From assembly GCA_016702745.1 (NCBI GenBank), contig JADJDJ010000002.1:744001-808000 (forward strand): DNA of 64,000 nt. The letters are read 5' to 3'. Each line of letters starts with the position of its first letter. The first letter of the stretch is position 1. The notes under the pieces were generated by a model that did not search any database, was not told where the DNA came from, and worked only from the letters and a program-made list of their open reading frames with translations. This DNA comes from Chitinophagaceae bacterium (GTDB lineage: Bacteria > Bacteroidota > Bacteroidia > Chitinophagales > Chitinophagaceae). A program made the position numbers and the translations under genes. Positions 45,673 through 53,476 of this stretch are shown one piece after another.

Positions 45673-47289
45673 TTATTTAGTCAGTACTTTCTCAAAATAC
45701 AAATTACGAACCCTGCCTGCACTCAGGAAAAATCCTTCAATTTTATCTTTTTTATTACGCTGGAACCGGATGATGAAATTGCCTGTGAAAATATCTTTTA
45801 ACAAAGGCTCGACTTTTATGTCGTCATACCTTGGTCTTTTTATTTGCAAAATGTTGTCTTTTATATACACAGTATATTTTGTATCTAATTCTGAACTATA
45901 AAAATCTCCTTTAAATTCTTCCAGTTCCGGAACAGACAATAAATATTTACTTAATTTTTTATAAGTACTGAGTCCTGCACCCTCTGCATATACCTCCAGT
46001 TGAGCATTTAATGAGTCTCCCGTAAACGATAGGGTTGTAGCTGTATTAGGTATTGTGAATGTGGAATTTGTTGTGGCCAAAAATTCAGTAATGCCTGCAC
46101 TTAGCTTTTCATTAGTGTAGGTTAAGTTTTGTAAAGATTGGGTACTCATTTCAAAATAATCTCCTGCCCATCCCTTTACTATATTATAGTCGGCTTTAAA
46201 TGCTGGTTGCTGAACACGCTTGTCTTTTAAAAACAAATCAGCCACTTTATAAGAAAGTGAGATGGTATTTATGCTGGCAAGGTTTGCCAGTATCACAACA
46301 GAAAAATGTTCATCTGGAAACCTGATCATATTGCTCCTGTATCCTGCATCTGCCCCACTATGTGCGACTGTTTTGTATCCTTTGTAGGTACTCACAATTA
46401 GTCCTGCTGCATAAGTTTGTGCAGTTTTGTTATTTAGTGCTCCAGTGGCTTGCATTAAATTGATAAATGCGTCTCCCCCTGCTTTTTTAGTATAAAAATT
46501 TTCATCCCATTTAGCCAGGTCTTCCACAGTAGTGAACAGACTGGTGGCACCGTAATTGTCGAAAACGGGGATACTTATTTTCCATACTCCATTGGGGTCT
46601 TTACTATATGCAGAAGTCCGGTTGGGAGTTATTTCAGCATGGTCGCTATGAAAATGTGTATTTGTCATTCCAAGCGGTTTGAAAAATACAGAGTCAGCAT
46701 AATCCCGGAGGGAGACCCCTGTAATTCTTTTCACAGCAACGGCTGCCAGCGTAAAACCAGTATTGCAGTATAAATATTCCTCTCCCGGCAGAAAATTCAA
46801 CGCTTTTTGCCTGGCTAGCATATCCAGAATATCTTTTTCGGTTACCAAATCGTCAGCTCGCCAGCCGGCTAACCTTTGCAAAGCCCATTGATCTCTGATA
46901 CCACTGGTATGATGTATGAGATTGCTGAAGGTAATCTTGTGACCAAAATCGGGCACTTCGGGTATATATTTTCTGATATCATCATCCAATGACAATTTTC
47001 CTTCCAGCGATAAACGGACTATCGCTGCCGCTGTAAATTGTTTCGAAATAGAGGCAATATGAAATATTGAAGATGGACTAATGGCAATATTATACTCCAT
47101 ATTGGACATTCCATACCCCCGTTTGTAAATAATTTTCCCATCTTTCAATATGGCTAAAGCACAACCTGGCGAATTCGTTTTGTCGTATTCAGCAAAGATG
47201 GCATCTACTTTTTTTGAAAGGGAATCAGGAATTTGTCCATGTGTGAATGTGAAAAGATTGACAAACAAAAAAAAGAGGGATAGGCGCAT
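45673..47289 (-). CDS. serine hydrolase, beta-lactamase/PBP-type (class C fold)
   Basis: 538 residues, signal peptide MRLSLFFLFVNLFTFTHG. Catalytic motifs of the beta-lactamase superfamily are present: SxxK as SISK (S80, K83), YxN as YCN (about 172) and the H-x-G variant HSGADAGYR. The remaining 170 residues form a beta-rich C-terminal domain (lipocalin-like). Such proteins are esterases, D-aminopeptidases or PBP4-like enzymes rather than resistance factors in most cases. It is co-directional with the C45 peptidase and the M1-like peptidase, so the three make a peptidase/hydrolase group. Confidence 0.88.
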   Translation of the reverse strand: MRLSLFFLFVNLFTFTHGQIPDSLSKKVDAIFAEYDKTNSPGCALAILKDGKIIYKRGYGMSNMEYNIAISPSSIFHIASISKQFTAAAIVRLSLEGKLSLDDDIRKYIPEVPDFGHKITFSNLIHHTSGIRDQWALQRLAGWRADDLVTEKDILDMLARQKALNFLPGEEYLYCNTGFTLAAVAVKRITGVSLRDYADSVFFKPLGMTNTHFHSDHAEITPNRTSAYSKDPNGVWKISIPVFDNYGATSLFTTVEDLAKWDENFYTKKAGGDAFINLMQATGALNNKTAQTYAAGLIVSTYKGYKTVAHSGADAGYRSNMIRFPDEHFSVVILANLASINTISLSYKVADLFLKDKRVQQPAFKADYNIVKGWAGDYFEMSTQSLQNLTYTNEKLSAGITEFLATTNSTFTIPNTATTLSFTGDSLNAQLEVYAEGAGLSTYKKLSKYLLSVPELEEFKGDFYSSELDTKYTVYIKDNILQIKRPRYDDIKVEPLLKDIFTGNFIIRFQRNKKDKIEGFFLSAGRVRNLYFEKVLTK

Positions 47290-47392
47290 GATTGTGGTTT
47301 AGGGGCTATGAAGAGTAAAATTGCTGAGTAGCCGGGTTCTCAACCGGTTTGTAAACAATGCCAATATTGTATGTAGTTTTTCCTTAATGCGA

Positions 47393-48643
47393 TTATTTCG
47401 CTTGCTTAAAAAAGTATTCTTTATACTCTGATTGATCAGGTGAGCCATATGTTATTTGCACTGAACGTTTTCCGCCTAGCGTATAAATTACAGAACTGAA
47501 AGTAAAGCCAGCTCCGTTTTCTTCATATACCCTGCAAACAGGATTTGTTAGATTGTCTTTTGAACGCAGCGTTGTCTTTATGATATCAGTTGATATGTCT
47601 GAAGCCTGTTTATTCAGTCTTTGATTCAATGAAGCAAAGCGTACTTCACTGTTTCCGTTTTTGGTGCTGTCAGCTAAAACCTGCTGATGGTATTTTTTAT
47701 ACCAGTCCTTTACATCATGATTGGCCAATGCATGATTGGTATGATATACGATATTGCTCTCCCCGGGTTTTGGCAAAAAGCGGACTACCTGGTTGCTTGA
47801 TGCTTCAAAATCATAAACACTGTCTTTTATACCCAGTATGTAGTTTTGGCCGGATGCATGTTTAACTGATTGCAGAAAGTCCAGTGCATCTTTACCATTC
47901 TGTTTACCCAGGATGCCTCGGACAACGAAAGCAACCGGTAAACCAGCTGGAGATGCCTGCAAATCCATCAAAGTGTTCACACAAAGCCCTATTCCATTTT
48001 CATTTATTCCATTGATGGCTATTAAACCGGCGCAACTAAGAATATATTGTTCTGGTTCCTGATCAGTCGCTTCATGATGCAACAAAACCTGATAGCCATG
48101 CATATAATTTTCCAAATCCATATTTTGGGCAATATAAGCCGGGTGATTAGCTGTTGCTGAAACGCCAATTCCGCTGCAATGGTGATTGGCTGTATTAAAT
48201 TGATTATCCAGGTAGACCCAAAATTCATCCAGCAATTGAAAAGCAAATACATCTTCAAATGATTGACCCGAACCATCTGCTATACCTTTTAGTTCTTTCA
48301 ACACATCAGGGACATATTTCTCTGTAGCAGGTTTAAAGTTTGTTGCATTTCTGAAAGCTGTTAAGGTTGAATCAGGGTCAGCTTTTACGGCTGAACGGAT
48401 ATTTAATTTCCATTTGCCAAATACCTCAGCTATTTCTTTTTTTAATTGGGTGCCGTGCTGTAATCCCCTGTTATAGGCGGTTCCATTCAATTCTATTACC
48501 GGCACAGTTTTCGTTACCGGAGCGGCACTTGTGAAGGTTGATTGTCCGGATAAGTATGTCTGCGATGAACAGACAAGCACCATACAAAGCAGGAAGATGG
48601 GTAAAAAGGATGAATGTTTATTAGAATATATCCTGAGTTTCAT
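47393..48643 (-). CDS. C45 family peptidase (penicillin acyltransferase-like, Ntn hydrolase)
   Basis: About 416 residues from the ATG at 48643 (MKLRIYSNKHSSFLPIFLLC), with an N-terminal membrane/signal segment. VIELNGTAYNRGLQHGTQLK is the start of the acyl-CoA:6-APA acyltransferase family fold; NTANHHCSGIGVSATANHPA supplies the nucleophilic Cys, followed by YIAQNMDLE and GLIAINGINENGIGLCVNTL as in Ntn hydrolases. C45 enzymes process amide bonds in N-acyl amino acids or peptides. Precursor autocleavage before the Cys is expected for the class, not shown. Co-directional with the serine hydrolase, 103 bases apart. Confidence 0.82.
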   Translation of the reverse strand: MKLRIYSNKHSSFLPIFLLCMVLVCSSQTYLSGQSTFTSAAPVTKTVPVIELNGTAYNRGLQHGTQLKKEIAEVFGKWKLNIRSAVKADPDSTLTAFRNATNFKPATEKYVPDVLKELKGIADGSGQSFEDVFAFQLLDEFWVYLDNQFNTANHHCSGIGVSATANHPAYIAQNMDLENYMHGYQVLLHHEATDQEPEQYILSCAGLIAINGINENGIGLCVNTLMDLQASPAGLPVAFVVRGILGKQNGKDALDFLQSVKHASGQNYILGIKDSVYDFEASSNQVVRFLPKPGESNIVYHTNHALANHDVKDWYKKYHQQVLADSTKNGNSEVRFASLNQRLNKQASDISTDIIKTTLRSKDNLTNPVCRVYEENGAGFTFSSVIYTLGGKRSVQITYGSPDQSEYKEYFFKQAK

Positions 48644-48694
48644 GAGAAAAATTAAACGGTTAAGAATATTACAAAAGGAGCTGCGCATGGTGAA

Positions 48695-48770
48695 GGCTGT
48701 ATAAATTTAGGTAAACTATTCAAAGAGTCCTGCAGTATTTCTTCAGCTGTTATAGGCCGATTGGGCAAGC
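48695..48770. repeat. diverged repeat, copy 2
   Basis: Second copy of the sequence at 42781-42860, same orientation: GGCTGTATAAATTTAGG, then TATTTCTTCAGCTGTTATAGG. On the minus strand it translates without stop as RPITAEEILQDSLNSLPKF. It lies between the DUF4304 gene and the C45 peptidase gene, so the two copies bracket the peptidase group. Confidence 0.5.
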
Positions 48771-48803
48771 AGGCAGCTTTCGCAAAAAACAATGTTATTC
48801 GAC

Positions 48804-49439
48804 TTAGTTCTTTGTTAGAACACGAAGGATATCTTCGGAGTACCAGCCGTAATCGTTGCTGTCAAAAAGTGAAATCAGCCATTTCGCAAATTGCTTAGCC
48901 TTGGCGGGATTTTTATTTTCAAAGTATAAAATCATTGCCCAGGCAAATTGACTATCCGTCATTGCAATGGAAACTCCGGTCTTTTTTGTCCAGTTTTCGT
49001 GAAAATCCGCCATTTCGGACAGTTTGAATGTGTCAAGAATAGTTGGCTTTTCGAGAAATTGCTCAAAGACGGGAAAACACTTTCGTTCAATCGAAACGAT
49101 TATATCATTGAGGGTGGCGAGGTTGGTAAATTCATCTTCACTGTAGTTCCACCATAGTTCCTGGGAAGATTCAATTAAGCTCATCTTAAATTCAAAGTCA
49201 TAGATTTTAAGCTTTTCCAGATTAAGCTGACCGTTGTAATTCTTAGTTATCGCTTTCGGATGAATTGCAAACCCGACTGTACATTTGCCACCCCATTGAC
49301 TTGGTTCGATATATATGGAGGTCAAAAAGTTTCCAATATCCCGACGATACTCCAAACCAGTTCCCTTGTATCCATATTTTCTCATCTGTGCTCCGAATGG
49401 CTTAGCAATTTGTTTTTTAAATTCCGGAGTAGTAATCAT
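48804..49439 (-). CDS. DUF4304 family protein
   Basis: 211 residues from the ATG at 49439 (MITTPEFKKQIAKPFGAQMR); an earlier Met only adds unlikely residues. KYGYKGTGLEYRRDIGNFLT, followed by SIYIEPSQWGGKCTVGFAIH, fits the DUF4304 pattern (Gly-Phe-Lys-Lys start, then an I-Q-x-S-x-W strand). The family has no known activity; many members lie in toxin-immunity or mobile regions. No signal peptide. The gene is AT-rich compared with its neighbours, in line with a transferred segment. Confidence 0.72.
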   Translation of the reverse strand: MITTPEFKKQIAKPFGAQMRKYGYKGTGLEYRRDIGNFLTSIYIEPSQWGGKCTVGFAIHPKAITKNYNGQLNLEKLKIYDFEFKMSLIESSQELWWNYSEDEFTNLATLNDIIVSIERKCFPVFEQFLEKPTILDTFKLSEMADFHENWTKKTGVSIAMTDSQFAWAMILYFENKNPAKAKQFAKWLISLFDSNDYGWYSEDILRVLTKN

Positions 49440-50051
49440 GAGGTTTTTTAATATAAGGCAGTGCACTAAAAAATTATGCTGTTACTTTTGTAGGATTAAA
49501 CAAGTGTTATCAAAAGCAACTTTGTTTAAATTATATATTTTTAATTGTCCTCAAATCAATACACCCAAAAATCCCTCTCATCCCCGCGCTTCCCACCCAC
49601 ACCTCGTGCACCTCAGTCACATGGGCATGACTGGTATATCTGATTTTGAAGTTAACCAATTCTGCAAAAGATACCAATGGCCGGGAGCGACCTTTTGATG
49701 GATAACTGATGAGTGATTTATGATGAAAATGAGCAGATCCACGGAAAGGTAATAAGGGACTAATGAGTTTTGGCCCTCCGGGGCAAATTCCGCATAGAGG
49801 GCATTTGTGTTACCGATAAGTTGCCCCGCTGGGGCAAATACCCTTGAGGCCTTGGTTATAAGTTGTTTGGTGTACACAGAATGAACCGCTATAGCATAAA
49901 AGTAAATAGCTTCGGCAACAAGGATTTTCAGAGGAGGTTACGGGCTGCCGAGTCTTTTACTACACCGTGAACCAATGTGCTCGCCGTGGTTAATATAAAC
50001 CACTGCGCACACGGCGAATCACAGCGAACTGAAAACGGGCGGTTTTTATTG

Positions 50052-50134
50052 AAGAACAGACGAACAAGGAAATAAGAATGTTGAAGTCGCTTACACAACA
50101 TTTGTTTCTCCCCTTTAGGGGATGGGGGCGGGGT
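50052..50134. repeat. 85-bp intergenic repeat, copy 1 of 3
   Basis: AAGAACAGACGAACAAGGAA, then TAAGAATGT-GAAGTCGCTT-CACAACATTTGTTT and the palindrome-like TCTCCCCTTTAGGGGA ending in GGGGGCGGG. Copies follow at 50151-50226 and 50307-50394. Confidence 0.8.
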
Positions 50135-50150
50135 GGGGTCGTGAGAAAAT

Positions 50151-50226
50151 AAGAACAGACGAACAAGGAATTAAGAATGTAGAAGTCGCTTCGACAACGC
50201 ACGTTTCTCCCCTTTAGGGGACGGGG
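50151..50226. repeat. 85-bp intergenic repeat, copy 2 of 3
   Basis: Same unit as 50052-50134, slightly diverged (TCGACAACGCACGTTTCTCC in the middle) and shorter at the 3' end. Same orientation, about 100 bases downstream. Confidence 0.8.
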
Positions 50227-50306
50227 TATACATAACGAACGCTGAATTTACAACCGCCCTTCTTCCGGACTTCCGGTCTTTCCGACTTCCGGACTTTTCT
50301 CGAAAT

Positions 50307-50394
50307 AAGAACAGACGAACAAGGAAATAAGAATGTAGAAATTGCTTACACAACATTTGTTTCTCCCCTTTAGGGGACGGGGGCGGGAAGGGGG
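50307..50394. repeat. 85-bp intergenic repeat, copy 3 of 3
   Basis: Closest to copy 1, including CACAACATTTGTTTCTCCCC and GGGGACGGGGGCGGG. It follows copy 2 by 156 bases; the intervening sequence has short CTTCCGGACTTCCGG-type repeats at 50262-50296. Confidence 0.8.
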
Positions 50395-50541
50395 TCAGAG
50401 GACGGAAAGGAGTGTCTAGAAAAGGGAAATTGGAATGACGGTATTAGTAAATTTATATTTTGCTAAACATACTTCCCTTCGAGTCCTCAGGGTAAACTAA
50501 GCTCAGTATGACATAGTTGAGGCCCGACTCCCAACTACTCC

Positions 50542-51978
50542 CTACCAATCATCCGTACGAAAACTACTCACCGGAAACCCCTCCGTACTAAACAACTCTC
50601 CCACAATAAAATCCCTGAACGCATAACGAACAGCAACTGGAGTCGGAACCAACGGAGAAGAAATCACAATCGTTCCATTACGGATACTGGCAGCAGCCGG
50701 ACGGAATATTTTATCAGCCCCGGCAATTTCAAACTGTGTGAGTGTTTTACCATAACTGGTCAACCCGTTCGGGACATATTTGAATTTGATCGTGGCAATG
50801 CTGCCATTTATCAGTAATGAATCAAAGGCCGGACTCTGATAAGCAAATCCCTTGAACTGATAAATGGCGGCCAGGGCCATATAGGAAAATCGTTTTCCAA
50901 CGATTTCCTTATCCGCCGGATGAATATTGAATTCCTCTCCATTATCCATCAATACCACCATGCCGCTGTTGGGAATATGGTTCACCGATTTTCTCTGGGC
51001 ATCTCTTAAAAAAGCTGAATTGGCTTTGAGATCAAGCGGGGCAACAGCATTTGCGCCATTGCGGTAATTGTAAGGTGCAATCTGCGCAAAATAAAAAGGA
51101 AACTCACCAATCCCGAATTCATCCCTCCATTGCTTGACCATGGCCGGAAATAATTTTTCATACTGCTCCGAACGGCCATTATTGCTTTCGCCCTGGTACC
51201 AGAGACAGCCCTTGATCGCATAACCAATAAAAGGTTTCAACATGGCATTGTATAAAGTAGTGGGAGTACGGTTATTGACCCTGGATGAATCCGCCAATGT
51301 GGGAATAACCAATTCAGGAAATGCTTTTAATCCCTCCACACTCATCCAGGCTTCTGCCGATGAACCACCATAACTGATATTGATCAATCCTACCGGTACA
51401 TTCAATCGAGCCTGGAGTATTTTGCCATAATGATAAGCCACAGCACTGAAATTATTCACGGTCTCAGGTCCGGCCATCAACCAATCCGCTTTACGGGTGC
51501 TGTCCTGTATAAATGTTTTAACGGCCCTCGGAACCGTGTATAATCTGATCTGGCTATTGGTAGAATTGAATACCGCATCATTCGATCCCCTGATCGGCTG
51601 ATCACGATATCCCTTCATCGGCATTTCCATATTGCTCTGGCCACTGCATAACCAGACTTCCCCGATCAGGATATCTTTTAAGGTAATGCTCTCCCCATCA
51701 CTGATCTGGATCTCATAAGGGCCACCCGCAACCGGCGTGGCCACCTGCAATTTCCATTTACCTGCCGCATCCGCTGCCGTGCTGTATTTCTTTTTGTTCC
51801 AGGATGTAGTTATCTGTACCTGACTCCCAGGCCGGGCCCAACCCCAGATCGCCGCATTAGTCTGCTGCTGCAATACCATATGATCACTGAAAAAAGCGGG
51901 CAATACAATTTTGGCATCAACAGACTGCCAAACAAAAAAAGAAACAAGGAGGAGCAGGCTGGCAAGGAATCGTTGCAT
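50542..51978 (-). CDS. sialate O-acetylesterase family protein (SGNH), second copy
   Basis: 478 residues, signal peptide MQRFLASLLLLVSFFVWQSV. FFSDHMVLQQQTNAAIWGWA, VWLCSGQSNMEMPM (Ser in GQSN), CLWYQGESNNG and EFNIHPADKEIVGKRF match the sialate esterase family, as for the gene at 25875-27374. Outside a nan context such enzymes also deacetylate hemicellulose or pectic sugars. It is divergent from an AraC-type regulator at 52146, with 167 bases between the starts, so this regulator may control it. Substrate unknown. Confidence 0.86.
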   Translation of the reverse strand: MQRFLASLLLLVSFFVWQSVDAKIVLPAFFSDHMVLQQQTNAAIWGWARPGSQVQITTSWNKKKYSTAADAAGKWKLQVATPVAGGPYEIQISDGESITLKDILIGEVWLCSGQSNMEMPMKGYRDQPIRGSNDAVFNSTNSQIRLYTVPRAVKTFIQDSTRKADWLMAGPETVNNFSAVAYHYGKILQARLNVPVGLINISYGGSSAEAWMSVEGLKAFPELVIPTLADSSRVNNRTPTTLYNAMLKPFIGYAIKGCLWYQGESNNGRSEQYEKLFPAMVKQWRDEFGIGEFPFYFAQIAPYNYRNGANAVAPLDLKANSAFLRDAQRKSVNHIPNSGMVVLMDNGEEFNIHPADKEIVGKRFSYMALAAIYQFKGFAYQSPAFDSLLINGSIATIKFKYVPNGLTSYGKTLTQFEIAGADKIFRPAAASIRNGTIVISSPLVPTPVAVRYAFRDFIVGELFSTEGFPVSSFRTDDW

Positions 51979-52145
51979 AACAAAGATTTAGGAAACGAAT
52001 ATAACTATAAGACAAATAAAGCTGTCTTGTACTGTATGGTTTCAGCGTTGATGATTTCGTAAATAGTTTTGATTCCCATTACCCGAAAGGTTTCGGCTGA
52101 ATTACCCAACTTTCACTAATTTAACCGTCAATTTGCTTCCGCCAT

Positions 52146-53069
52146 ATGAAGGAAAAGGAAAATAAAGAAGGTTCACATAAGAATATCTGGTACGGGGCCG
52201 GCCGGCAAAGGATTGAAATTCCCCGTACGATCCTAAAATCGAGGGTCAACAGTAATTCCATGCTCCGGCACCTGCATATCTGCTCCATCGGTTATTATCC
52301 CAAGGCAAAAGATCATTTTACCTACCGGAAAAAAGGACTGCCCGAAAATTTTTTGTTTTACTGTGTGGACGGACAAGGCTGGTTCCAGATCGGTAAACAA
52401 CGCTATGAAGTAGGCCCCAATGAATTTTTTATCCTGCCTCAAAACGTCGAGCATTCTTATGGCAGCAACCCCGATCATCCCTGGTCCATTTACTGGGTGC
52501 ATTTTGGCGGAGAATCTTTACCGGAATTCAATGAAGTACAGGAAGTACAGAAACATTTCAAACCGGTTTCTGTCAAAAGCGATGGAGAGATCATCGCTAT
52601 TTTCTCAAGAATCTATAAAACCCTGGAACTGGGTTATAGTATCGACAATCTGCTTTTCGCGAATATGAGTCTCTCTCATTTCCTGACCCTTTTCATTTAT
52701 AATGCCCGTTATTTTTCAGCCAGCGCCACCGGTAAACTGGATTGTGTGGACAGCGCCATTCATTATATGCAGGAACGCATCAATGATAATATCTCCCTGC
52801 AGGAACTGAGCAGTCAGTATAATTATTCAGTGTCCAGGTTCTCCAACCTCTTCCGGCAGAAAACCGGCTATGCCCCGATTGATTATTTTTTGCAGATGAA
52901 AATGCAGAAAGCCTGTCAGCAACTGAATTTCAGTAACCGGCCGATCAAGGATATCGCCTTCGGACTCGGTTTTGATGATCCCTATTATTTCTCCAAGCGC
53001 TTTCGTAAAAATATCGGGATGTCACCCAAGAAGTACCGGGCATTATGGATGAATGAGCAGCAGGAGTGA
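52146..53069 (+). CDS. AraC-family transcriptional regulator with cupin N-domain
   Basis: 307 residues. The N-terminal cupin ligand-binding part includes FLFYCVDGQGWFQIG and YEVGPNEFFILPQNVEHSYG, then SIYWVHFGG. The C-terminal 100 residues hold two helix-turn-helix units: INDNISLQELSSQYNYSVSR with FSNLFRQKTGYAPIDYFLQM, and IKDIAFGLGFDDPYYFSKRF with KNIGMSPKKYR. Such proteins activate neighbouring sugar genes upon ligand binding. The divergent sialate esterase-like gene is the obvious target. Start ATG at 52146 is preceded by no obvious TAnnTTTG. Confidence 0.9.
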   Translation: MKEKENKEGSHKNIWYGAGRQRIEIPRTILKSRVNSNSMLRHLHICSIGYYPKAKDHFTYRKKGLPENFLFYCVDGQGWFQIGKQRYEVGPNEFFILPQNVEHSYGSNPDHPWSIYWVHFGGESLPEFNEVQEVQKHFKPVSVKSDGEIIAIFSRIYKTLELGYSIDNLLFANMSLSHFLTLFIYNARYFSASATGKLDCVDSAIHYMQERINDNISLQELSSQYNYSVSRFSNLFRQKTGYAPIDYFLQMKMQKACQQLNFSNRPIKDIAFGLGFDDPYYFSKRFRKNIGMSPKKYRALWMNEQQE

Positions 53070-53476
53070 AATGAAATAGCCACCCGCAGGGTCCTGTGGA
53101 CAAAGGCACGAAGACACAAAGAATTAAAACTCAACTTTTCTTAGTGTCTTTGTGCCTTCGTGGCAAATAATATCAAGGTGTTAAATTGAATACAAGTTTC
53201 CTCTCTTCGTTCGGAATGACAGGCTTTTTTTAGGGAGGGAGAAATACAAGATTTCTCGCCTTGCTCGAAATACAAATCCCTCTGCGTTAACGCTGCGCCC
53301 TCTTGCGCCTCCGCGGTGAAATACATCATTTTGTCCAAAGGACTCTTCGAGCGCAAAAAAAATTAGCCACCCGAAGGGTCCTATGGACAAAGGCACTAAG
53401 CCACAAAGAGTATCTTTTCTACTTCCCTTTGTGCCTCCGTGCCTTCGTGGCTAAAAAAACTTTCTACTATCGTAAA
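53070..53476. repeat. intergenic block with paired dispersed repeats
   Basis: Two copies of one element: 53078-53166 and 53364-53452. Each starts GCCACCCG-AGGGTCCT-TGGACA and contains GGCAC-AAG-CACAAAGA, then the near-inverted TTTGTGCCTTCGTGGC, so it can form a long hairpin. Between them lie CTCTTCGTTCGGAATGACAG and CTCTGCGTTAACGCTGCGCC, other short dispersed motif types. No coding sequence seen. Confidence 0.7.

Larger units (their letters stand above)
49440..50541. other. 1.1-kb repeat-rich intergenic region
   Basis: No plausible gene over 1.1 kb. The part 49560-49870 contains low-complexity, dispersed-repeat-like text (such as GGCCCTCCGGGGCAAATTCC and its near reverse 50 bases later, TTGCCCCGCTGGGGCAAATA). 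Then come three copies of an 85-bp unit, and at 50465-50515 a segment ending in CTCAGTATGACA, another dispersed intergenic motif type. Confidence 0.6.

Noticed and set aside
45673..47289. Serine hydrolase as an antibiotic-resistance beta-lactamase
   Set aside because: The long C-terminal beta domain and HxG instead of KTG point to the esterase/D-aminopeptidase branch rather than a resistance enzyme.
49617..49877. 86-codon minus-strand ORF in the repeat-rich gap
   Set aside because: Its sequence is made of dispersed-repeat text (FAPEGQN, APAGQLIGNT) and lacks a family, so I treat it as noncoding.
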